27,589 nt of DNA from a virus, in IMG/VR virus record IMGVR_UViG_3300006790_000094, positions 1-27,589 of that record. One strand, given 5' to 3'. A model generated the notes under the pieces. It saw only the letters and a program-made list of their open reading frames with translations, had not been told where the DNA came from and did no database searches. The translations under genes were made by a program, and so were the position numbers. Every line of letters begins with the position of its first letter. The first letter of the stretch is position 1. This document shows, piece after piece, positions 1 through 6,160 of this stretch.

Positions 1-2
1 AG

Positions 3-521
3 ATAGGATACTGCAGTACAGGCCCATATGAAGGCCGAGTTGTCTTTCCTTCCTTTGATTTATCTGGTAATTTAAACTATTTTGTTGGTAGAAGTTACGA
101 CAGAGACTGGAAGCGCTATAAGAACCCGCCATCAAAAAATAATATGATATTTAATCATTTGTATTTAGATTTTCTACACCCAATTACAATTGTTGAGGGC
201 GTATTTGATGCAATCAAGGCCGGTGCCAACTCAGTGCCTTTACTTGGGTCAACTTTTTCAGAGAAATCTCTACTTTTGTCTGAAATTGTTAAAAATGACA
301 CAACTGTTTATCTTGCACTAGATTCTGATGCACATGTTAAAACAAATAAAATAATTCAGTTGCTTCTTAAATACGATATTGAAGTAAACTTAATTAACCT
401 TGCAAGTACAAAGTACGATGATGTTGGTGAGATGTCACATGAGGCTTTTCTGCAGTTAAAATCAAACTCTGAAAAAGCTGATTTGGATTCTCTACTAATT
501 AATAAAATTATAAATTTATAA
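3..521 (+). CDS. DNA primase, DnaG-type, C-terminal part (partial)
   Basis: The reading frame enters from the left edge and is open from base 3 to the stop at 519-521, so the true start lies outside the window. The first residues (GRVVFPSFDLSGNLNYFVGR, then RYKNPPSKN) match the catalytic-core region of DnaG-type primases that precedes the Toprim fold. Toprim motifs follow: TIVEGVFDAIKAG carries the conserved glutamate and LALDSDA the acidic metal-binding pair. Such enzymes make RNA primers for lagging-strand synthesis, in T4-like phages together with the replicative helicase. The N-terminal zinc finger is not visible because of the truncation. Little follows the Toprim fold, so a long helicase-binding tail like that of bacterial DnaG seems absent. 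The ATG at 144 is internal and should not be taken as the start. The downstream neighbour is the recombination nuclease, consistent with a DNA-metabolism block. Confidence 0.85.
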   Translation: MGYCSTGPYEGRVVFPSFDLSGNLNYFVGRSYDRDWKRYKNPPSKNNMIFNHLYLDFLHPITIVEGVFDAIKAGANSVPLLGSTFSEKSLLLSEIVKNDTTVYLALDSDAHVKTNKIIQLLLKYDIEVNLINLASTKYDDVGEMSHEAFLQLKSNSEKADLDSLLINKIINL

Positions 522-561
522 TAACGATAGCAGTTGTTATATTTAAACAACAGGTATATAT

Positions 562-3500
562 ATGAAATTTGCACACATAGCTGATACACATATTAGAAAT
601 TTGAAGTATCACAAAGAATATAGAGCAGTTTTCCAAGAGCTTTATAAAAATTTAAGAGAGGAGAAGCCTGATTATATTATCCATTGTGGTGATATTGCGC
701 ACACAAAGACTCAGATTTCTCCTGAGTTTGTTGAGATGTGCTCAAGCTTCTTGTCAAACTTGGCTGATATTGCTCCTACATATGTAATTTTGGGTAATCA
801 TGACGGAAATCTTAAGAATTCTAGTCGTCAAGATGCATTAACACCTATTGCTGACGCATTAAGCCATCCAAACTTATATTTACTTAAAAACTCAGGAGAA
901 ACTAAATTAGATGATGAATTTACTATTAACGTCCTTTCAGTTTTTGATCGAGATAACTGGCAGAATCCCACCTGCAACGAGCGAATTAATATTGCTTTGT
1001 ATCATGGCGCGATTAGCGGCATAAAAACTGATACTGGCTGGACAATGGAGCATGGCGAAGATGACATTGATATTTTTAATAATTTTGATTATGGTTTTCT
1101 TGGAGATATACACAAAACCAATCAATCCCTCGACAAAGCGGGAAAAATACGCTATCCGGGTTCGACAGTACAGCAAAACCACGGGGAAACGAACGACAAG
1201 GGTTTTCTAATTTGGGATATCCAAGATAAAGATACGTTTGAATGTAGGCATATAATTCTACGTAATCCTAAACCTTTTATTACTATTAGGCTGACACCTA
1301 AGGGAAGGCTGCCTAATAAGCTTGAAGTGCAAAAAAATGCAAGATTACGGCTTATTTCTGAGAATAATTTGCCTTTAGACGTTGTCCGACGCGCGGTTGA
1401 TGTAGCTAAGGTGCGATTTAAGCCTGAAGCAATCACTTATTTAAATAAATCTGCCGGCGATAGAGGGTCTGTTGAGGAGCTAACAAATGGATTAATTCAA
1501 GAGGACCTCCGCGACATTGCTGTGCAGGAAGAATTTATTGATGAGTATCTAAAAGACTACCAACCCAGTGATGATGCACTTAAGCAAGTATTCGACATGA
1601 ATAGAAAATTTAATGCTATCGTTGAGGACGAAGAAGACGTAAGGCGTAATATTAACTGGAAGCTTAAGAAAGTTGAATGGGACAATCTTTTTAATTATGG
1701 AGAGTCAAATTGCATTGACTTTTCTAAAATGGAGGGGATTGTTGGTATTCTAGGAAAAAACTTTTCTGGTAAATCTAGTATTATTGATAGTATTTTATAT
1801 ACAGTATACAATACAACATCTAAAAATAACAGAAAAAACTTTAATCTTATTAATCAAAATGAAGATTGGTGCCGTGGGTATGTTGAGATTGATATTGGCA
1901 CTAAGACCTACAGCATTGAAAGAAAAAGCACTAAATACGTTAAAAAGCTAAAAGGTAAAGAAACAGATGAAGCAAAGACCGATGTAGAGTTTAATGTATA
2001 TGATAATGCAACCAGTGTTAGTACCAGCCTTAATGGTATTACCAGGATGCAGACTGATAAAAACATTCGCAAGATCTTTGGCACTATTGAAGATTTTCTT
2101 ACAACATCAATGGCTAGCCAGTTAGAGTCTTTGTCTTACATTAATGAAGGCTCAACAAGAAGAAAAGAAATATTAGCAAAATTTCTTGACTTAGAGATTT
2201 TCGAGAGAAAGTTTAAATTAGCAAAAGACGAGTCTGGTGATCTTAAAGGTGCGATTAGAAAGATGTCTGATCGTAATTTTGAAGAAGAAATAAAAGAATC
2301 CAACGCCGAATTAGCTAGAGTTCAAACAAAGCTTTTAAATAGACAAAGATTAAATGAAGAGAGCGTTATGGCTCTGCAAGGCCACAAAGATTCTTTGAAT
2401 ATTATACATGATCAAATTAGATCTATTCCAGAGGAGATGATTGATATTAAGCAAGTGTTAGGCAGACTTAAAACTGTTAAGAGTGAAGCTGCAAAAATAG
2501 AAATCAATCTTGAAAAGAAAAAAGAGAGGATGATTGGTGAAAGAGAACTTTTACAGAAAATTGAGAACTTTGTTGATGGCTTCGACATTGAAGACATTAA
2601 TAGTAAAAAACAAATTGCAAGTGAATTTGTACAGAGGCTGCAGGAAATTGAAGACAAAATTACAGAGCATGAGTCTAAAAAGCAAATAATTGAGAAGAAA
2701 ATTGAATTATTAAAGTCTGCTCCGTGCAGTCATAAACTTCAAGAAAAATGTCACTTTGTTTCTGATGCTAGATATGCGATTGATGATACAAATAGAGTTA
2801 AAATTGGGTTAAATCAGCTTAGTTTGAACAAAATCACAATTGCAAAGAAACTAGATGAAATGAATGTTAATAAATTAGATGAATATTCCAACAAATATTT
2901 GCTTCTACAAGAAAGAGGTGTTGCAATTAGGAATGAAGTATCAAGTTTAAAGATTGACATTGAGAAAGATAAGATGAAACTGCTCAAGGCTAACTCTCTT
3001 CTAGAGAATCTAGAGGAAAAAGAGAAGCTGTATGAAGATAATAAAGAAGTCATTGAGAATTTAGAGCAACTTGAAGAGCAAAAAGCTGAATTATCAGAGA
3101 ACATAGACAATTTAGAGAGTGAGATACAAACACAAAAAGCTGAATTAATTGATTTGTATACTTCAGTTGGTCGCTTTGAACAAAAAAATACTGAATTGAT
3201 TGCGCAAAGAGATAACTATGAAGATATGCAGCAAGAGTATACAACTGCTGATTTATTTATGCGCTGTATGCATGCAAATGGTATTTCATACGATATTATT
3301 AAGAAGCGTCTTCCCCTTATCAATGACGAGATCTCTAAAATTTTAACTAATATTGTTGAGTTTGAAGTCTTTTTTGAGAACGATGATAAAAAACTTGACA
3401 TCTTAATTAAGCATCCGAGTCATGATGCGCGCCCTATTGAGATGGGCTCCGGAGCAGAGAAGACTATTGCTGCCATGGCCATTCGTTTAGCTCTTTTGAA

Positions 3501-3717
3501 TGTCTCCACCCTTCCAAAAGGTGATGTATTTATTCTTGATGAGCCAGGCACTGCATTAGATGCAGATAATATGGAAGGCTTTATTAGAATTCTTGATATG
3601 ATTAAGACGCAATTTAAAACTGTGCTTTTAATATCACACTTGGATTCATTAAAAGATATTGTTGATAGTCAAATAATTATTGAAAAGTTAGAAGGTAAGG
3701 CATATGTCAATGAATAG
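562..3717 (+). CDS. 46/47: Fused recombination nuclease-ATPase (gp47-gp46, Mre11-Rad50/SbcD-SbcC type)
   Basis: This 1051-aa protein joins two functions that T4 encodes in adjacent genes 47 (339 aa) and 46 (560 aa). Residues 1 to about 340 are an Mre11-type metallophosphatase: D8 and H10 in HIADTHI, D44 in HCGDIAH, N79/H80/D81 in LGNHDG, H148 in ALYHG, and D182/H184 in GDIH. From about residue 364 the protein becomes a Rad50-type ATPase. It has Walker A GKNFSGKSS at 398-406, a Q-loop glutamine near 520, long charged coiled coils at about 560-890, signature MGSGAEK at 961-967, Walker B VFILDEP at 989-995, D-loop ALDAD and H-loop ISH. The expected role is resection of DNA ends for recombination-dependent replication and host DNA breakdown. 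At the coiled-coil apex the cysteines are C722 and C730 (CX7C) rather than the usual CXXC zinc hook. There is no stop or internal restart at the junction. Only a weak AGG lies upstream of the start. Confidence 0.93.
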   Translation: MKFAHIADTHIRNLKYHKEYRAVFQELYKNLREEKPDYIIHCGDIAHTKTQISPEFVEMCSSFLSNLADIAPTYVILGNHDGNLKNSSRQDALTPIADALSHPNLYLLKNSGETKLDDEFTINVLSVFDRDNWQNPTCNERINIALYHGAISGIKTDTGWTMEHGEDDIDIFNNFDYGFLGDIHKTNQSLDKAGKIRYPGSTVQQNHGETNDKGFLIWDIQDKDTFECRHIILRNPKPFITIRLTPKGRLPNKLEVQKNARLRLISENNLPLDVVRRAVDVAKVRFKPEAITYLNKSAGDRGSVEELTNGLIQEDLRDIAVQEEFIDEYLKDYQPSDDALKQVFDMNRKFNAIVEDEEDVRRNINWKLKKVEWDNLFNYGESNCIDFSKMEGIVGILGKNFSGKSSIIDSILYTVYNTTSKNNRKNFNLINQNEDWCRGYVEIDIGTKTYSIERKSTKYVKKLKGKETDEAKTDVEFNVYDNATSVSTSLNGITRMQTDKNIRKIFGTIEDFLTTSMASQLESLSYINEGSTRRKEILAKFLDLEIFERKFKLAKDESGDLKGAIRKMSDRNFEEEIKESNAELARVQTKLLNRQRLNEESVMALQGHKDSLNIIHDQIRSIPEEMIDIKQVLGRLKTVKSEAAKIEINLEKKKERMIGERELLQKIENFVDGFDIEDINSKKQIASEFVQRLQEIEDKITEHESKKQIIEKKIELLKSAPCSHKLQEKCHFVSDARYAIDDTNRVKIGLNQLSLNKITIAKKLDEMNVNKLDEYSNKYLLLQERGVAIRNEVSSLKIDIEKDKMKLLKANSLLENLEEKEKLYEDNKEVIENLEQLEEQKAELSENIDNLESEIQTQKAELIDLYTSVGRFEQKNTELIAQRDNYEDMQQEYTTADLFMRCMHANGISYDIIKKRLPLINDEISKILTNIVEFEVFFENDDKKLDILIKHPSHDARPIEMGSGAEKTIAAMAIRLALLNVSTLPKGDVFILDEPGTALDADNMEGFIRILDMIKTQFKTVLLISHLDSLKDIVDSQIIIEKLEGKAYVNE

Positions 3718-3728
3718 ACTATTTAGTG
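3718..3728 (+). promoter_or_regulatory. Weaker copy of the putative late-promoter element (ACTATTTAGTG)
   Basis: It begins directly after the stop codon of the gp47-46 fusion and lies 6 bases before a strong Shine-Dalgarno (AGGAGG, 3733-3738) for the holin-like gene. It matches ACTATTTA but has G where the five other copies have T. Position and similarity suggest the start of a new transcription unit, but the mismatch makes this the least certain copy. Confidence 0.4.
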
Positions 3729-3746
3729 TATTAGGAGGTCTATATT

Positions 3747-3941
3747 ATGGCACAGGTAAGAGCATGGCTTGACAAACATGTTGAGCGATTTATTTCAAGA
3801 AAGTTTTTAGCGTGGGGTACAGCCACGTATCTCGTTTATATGAACGCTTTGACAAGCGAGGACTGGGTTGCAGTCACCTTAGCTTACATTGGATCACAGG
3901 CACTTGTCGACCTTGCAACACAATGGAAACATGGAAAATGA
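3747..3941 (+). CDS. Small holin-like membrane protein, two hydrophobic segments
   Basis: This 64-aa protein has a short charged N-terminus followed by two hydrophobic stretches, roughly residues 19-36 and 40-58, and ends in a basic tail (QWKHGK). Size, hairpin-like topology and charged ends resemble small phage holins, which make holes in the inner membrane at lysis, but I recognise no specific family. The start is well supported by AGGAGGT seven to eight bases upstream. The next gene starts inside its stop codon (ATGA at 3938-3941), implying translational coupling. No endolysin is visible nearby, so a lysis role is inferred only from topology and the neighbouring membrane proteins. It could equally be another small inner-membrane protein. 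Confidence 0.6.
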   Translation: MAQVRAWLDKHVERFISRKFLAWGTATYLVYMNALTSEDWVAVTLAYIGSQALVDLATQWKHGK

Positions 3942-4297
3942 AATTAATATTAGAAAGTTGGCGCAAATATTTAAATGAGGCTGATACTGATGGCGACGGC
4001 TCATTAGACCCCGAAGAGCTTCGTAAAATGGCAGCAGATTTAGAGAGAGACGAAGTTAGAATTCCTGGCCGTACAATAAATGGCAGGGATGTGTATTATG
4101 TGAAAAATAAGAATGATAAGCGAGACGCGGGCCGAGTGGCCTTGACGCGCACATCAGAGCCGCTTTCGATTGAGAAGCAGAGAGAACACTGTCGCTCTAG
4201 ATCTAGAAATGAACGTGTACATTTTAATGAAAAAACAAAAAGATGCGAATATGATTATCTGAATGAGGAGGAAACAAATGAAATCATTACTACATAA
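3938..4297 (+). CDS. Small EF-hand (calcium-binding loop) protein, function unknown
   Basis: This 119-aa protein starts at the ATG overlapping the previous stop (ATGA). Upstream in-frame ATGs at 3812 and 3923 lie inside the holin-like gene and are less likely starts. After MKLILESWRKYLNE comes a textbook EF-hand loop at residues 16-27, DTDGDGSLDPEE: D at positions 1, 3 and 5, G at 6, L at 8 and E at 12. The rest is strongly charged (GRTINGRDVYYVKN, then a basic stretch rich in R, K and E) and ends acidic. There is no signal peptide or membrane segment. EF-hand loops of this form normally bind calcium. Only one is evident, so it may act as a dimer or as a dockerin-like interaction motif. I do not recognise the family. 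Confidence 0.7.
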   Translation: MKLILESWRKYLNEADTDGDGSLDPEELRKMAADLERDEVRIPGRTINGRDVYYVKNKNDKRDAGRVALTRTSEPLSIEKQREHCRSRSRNERVHFNEKTKRCEYDYLNEEETNEIITT

Positions 4298-4379
4298 ATT
4301 AGCAAATTTATTTAATAGCAAGCATTGTTGCTGTTGTTGCGGTTGTTGTGTATGTGCTAATTGTTCTGGGACTTGCTAA
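4278..4379 (+). CDS. Cysteine-rich 33-aa microprotein
   Basis: A very short frame starts at ATG 4278, five bases after an excellent Shine-Dalgarno (GAGGAGGA, 4265-4272). It overlaps the end of the EF-hand gene by 20 bases. Its stop TAA (4377-4379) shares an A with the next start (TAATG). The product has an amphipathic N-terminus (MKSLLHKLANLFNSKH) followed by CCCCCGCCVCANCSGTC, so 10 of the last 17 residues are cysteine. The strong ribosome site and the coupled overlaps on both sides argue that it is translated. Possible roles are metal binding, palmitoylation-like anchoring or disulfide crosslinking, none of which the sequence decides. I know of no named family. Confidence 0.65.
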   Translation: MKSLLHKLANLFNSKHCCCCCGCCVCANCSGTC

Positions 4380-4780
4380 TGTTCACAGCGCTTTTTTGGA
4401 AAAAAGTTTGGACTTGGATTAAACATTATTGGTATTGGCCTGTTATAATAATATTGTTGATATTTTCAATGGTGTCCAGTAAAGGTTTGAAAGACAAGCT
4501 TTTTGGTCTTTTGATGAAGTCTAAAGAGAATTACGAAAAAGAAATAAAAGTTATAAAGGAAGTCAATGAACAGAAAGACGTTAAAAAAGAGCAAGCTGTT
4601 GAAGAGCACATTGAAGAAATCAGAAAAATTGAAGAAGAGCATGACATCAAAATTGAAGAACTTGAAATTAAAAAGCAAAAAGAGCTTGCAGAAACAATTG
4701 AGAAAAACAAAGATAGGCCTGAAAAATTAGCAGAAGATATTGCAAAAATTTTAAGTTCTGAATTCTTAAAAAAAGGGTGA
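4379..4780 (+). CDS. Membrane-anchored coiled-coil protein
   Basis: The start is placed at the ATG that overlaps the microprotein stop (TAATG), with GGGA about 8 bases upstream. An in-frame ATG at 4361 would overlap the microprotein further and has no better ribosome site. The 133-aa product begins with a tryptophan-rich segment (FWKKVWTWIKHYWYW), then one membrane span (PVIIILLIFSMV, about residues 21-33), then about 90 residues of K/E-rich helix typical of coiled coil, ending EFLKKG. An N-terminal membrane anchor plus a long coiled coil is the layout of inner-membrane spanins (Rz-like), and the next gene is exported. The pair could therefore be a lysis or envelope module. No sequence match to a known spanin is claimed. 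Confidence 0.6.
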   Translation: MFTALFWKKVWTWIKHYWYWPVIIILLIFSMVSSKGLKDKLFGLLMKSKENYEKEIKVIKEVNEQKDVKKEQAVEEHIEEIRKIEEEHDIKIEELEIKKQKELAETIEKNKDRPEKLAEDIAKILSSEFLKKG

Positions 4781-4784
4781 TCCT

Positions 4785-5243
4785 ATGCTAAAAAAAATAG
4801 TATCTTTGTTGGTGGCGGTAGCCATTTTTCTATTTCCCTTGCAAGCTAATGCCGAGGGGCTAGATGGTAGAGTAACTTCTCTTGCCATCAATGAAAAAGC
4901 ACCATTTGCTGGTGTTTTACTTGATTCTGTCGCAGCATCAAAGATGATTGTAGATCAGAAATATCTTCGCATGGAGATTGAGTTAGAATTAAGAAAAGAG
5001 TTCCAAAAAGATTTAGCTGACAAAAGAATGGCCTATGATCTTTTAAAAATTGATCATGATTCATTGAAAAAGATTCATGAAGAGACAATTAAGATTAAAG
5101 AACAGCAGATAAGCGATTTAAATCTAATGTTAAAAGAGGAAATGAAACCCAGTTACACAGAGTGGTGGGTGTTAGGAGGAGTAACAATTGGAATATTATT
5201 ATCTGTGGCGGTATTTTACGCCAGTGTGGAAATTGCAAAATGA
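4785..5243 (+). CDS. Exported coiled-coil protein with C-terminal membrane anchor
   Basis: This 152-aa protein starts with a clear signal peptide (MLKKIVSLLVAVAIFLFPL, then QANA) with a signal-peptidase-I type AxA site before EGLDG. No lipobox cysteine is present. A conserved-looking segment KAPFAGVLLDSVAASKMI follows, then a charged coiled coil (about residues 55-120) and a final membrane span (WWVLGGVTIGILLSVAVF, about 127-145). The mature protein would sit in the periplasm, anchored by its C-terminus in the inner membrane. The preceding gene stops 4 bases upstream, with a GTGAT ribosome site near its end, and the next gene overlaps by ATGA. Phage proteins with an 'APFxGVLL' segment are common near lysis genes, which is a weak hint for an envelope role. 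Confidence 0.6.
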   Translation: MLKKIVSLLVAVAIFLFPLQANAEGLDGRVTSLAINEKAPFAGVLLDSVAASKMIVDQKYLRMEIELELRKEFQKDLADKRMAYDLLKIDHDSLKKIHEETIKIKEQQISDLNLMLKEEMKPSYTEWWVLGGVTIGILLSVAVFYASVEIAK

Positions 5244-5635
5244 GCGAGAAAGATCTGAACTACATAGCAGCGCTAGAAAAAGCAATTAAGAAAAAGTATG
5301 GTGATGATGCCATACAAAATCCAGCAAAGTATTGGGACGAGGATAAAGAAAAAGATTATCTTCAACAACTTAAAGATTTTGTTGATAAACAAAGAAAATA
5401 TGAACTTCAAGTTGAGCCTGAAAATGTTAACGGTGTTTTAATCACAAAAAAACTACTTAATAAAGAGAGAAAAAATATATGTCCAGTATGTGGTAGCTCA
5501 GTAAAAAACATTAACGATGATATATACATTTTAAAATTTGATTGTTGTGAAAAATGCTATATTAGTTATGTTGAAGATAGAGAAGCCCGCTGGATGAAAG
5601 GATGGAGACCAGAAAATGTCACAAAAAGTACTTGA
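5240..5635 (+). CDS. Zinc-ribbon protein of unknown function
   Basis: The start is the ATG overlapping the previous stop (ATGA). A longer in-frame version from 5162 would run through the previous gene's membrane span and is rejected. The 131-aa product begins with a helical part (ALEKAIKKKYGDDAIQNP, then KYWDEDKEKDYLQQL). It has a zinc ribbon with C81 and C84 (CPVC) and C102/C103 and C106 (CCEKC), then a distinctive end with REARWMKGWRPE. Four cysteines in two CXXC-like pairs indicate a structural zinc. The last 20 bases overlap the next gene. I have the impression that similar proteins occur in other marine T4-like phages, but I cannot name a function. Its place shortly before the terminase suggests a packaging or head link at most. 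Confidence 0.65.
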   Translation: MSEKDLNYIAALEKAIKKKYGDDAIQNPAKYWDEDKEKDYLQQLKDFVDKQRKYELQVEPENVNGVLITKKLLNKERKNICPVCGSSVKNINDDIYILKFDCCEKCYISYVEDREARWMKGWRPENVTKST

Positions 5636-6158
5636 AATTGTAAGAGGCCTTAGCCAAGCAGCCGCCGATATTGGTTATGACGGGGCCCTCACTGAAGATG
5701 GTGAGCTTATGGACTTTGGTATGAAAAGACACCAAGGCCACCCAATTTATGGCTCTCGTGTTATGGATGGCTTTAATATTGGCATTTCTGGCACTAAGCT
5801 TATTTTATCATATCATACGGACCTTAAGTTAAAAGAGATTTACTCACAAGATCTTGAGGCTGAGGTTGAGGGTATGATGAAGAAAATTATTAGCGAGCTT
5901 AAAAAACGCTACAAGAAGAATACTGGTAGCGGAGTCACTTTAACTAAAGAAGGCGAGCTTGATGTTCGTGTTGAATCAACTAGCCGTGTAAGATATTTTG
6001 CCACTGCAAGATGTGTATATAATATTGGTGGTATGGGTGATGTTGCAAATGTTCTTGAAGAAGGCCCACCCGAGCTTGAAAAAAACTTTAAGAGCTTTTT
6101 AGAGCAAGGTGACCTAGGCAAAAAAGCCCCTAATGATAAGCGCAGAGCTAATAGTTAA
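5616..6158 (+). CDS. Conserved-looking protein upstream of the terminase, function unknown
   Basis: This 180-aa protein has a start overlapping the zinc-ribbon gene by 20 bases, preceded by GGAG. Two bases separate its stop from the terminase ATG. In T4 this slot holds the small terminase subunit gp16 (164 aa). Here the protein looks mixed alpha/beta, with a glycine-rich centre (MDGFNIGISGTKLILSYHTD), a basic helix (MMKKIISELKKRYKK) and an end rich in K and R. The basic helix could bind DNA. I do not see the central coiled coil expected of gp16, so the small-terminase idea rests on position only. A minor virion protein is an equal alternative. Confidence 0.6.
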   Translation: MSQKVLEIVRGLSQAAADIGYDGALTEDGELMDFGMKRHQGHPIYGSRVMDGFNIGISGTKLILSYHTDLKLKEIYSQDLEAEVEGMMKKIISELKKRYKKNTGSGVTLTKEGELDVRVESTSRVRYFATARCVYNIGGMGDVANVLEEGPPELEKNFKSFLEQGDLGKKAPNDKRRANS

Positions 6159-6160
6159 AT

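Noticed and set aside
536-554. Inverted repeat GTTGTT/AACAAC before the gp47-46 start as an operator
   Set aside because: A short, AT-rich 6-bp stem with a 7-base loop and no second copy elsewhere; not enough to support regulation.
3812-3937. Longer in-frame N-terminus for the EF-hand protein from ATG 3812
   Set aside because: It would overlap most of the holin-like gene in another frame; the ATGA-coupled start at 3938 is far more typical here.
5162-5239. Longer N-terminus for the zinc-ribbon protein from ATG 5162
   Set aside because: It overlaps the membrane span of the preceding gene, and the ATGA start at 5240 has better context.
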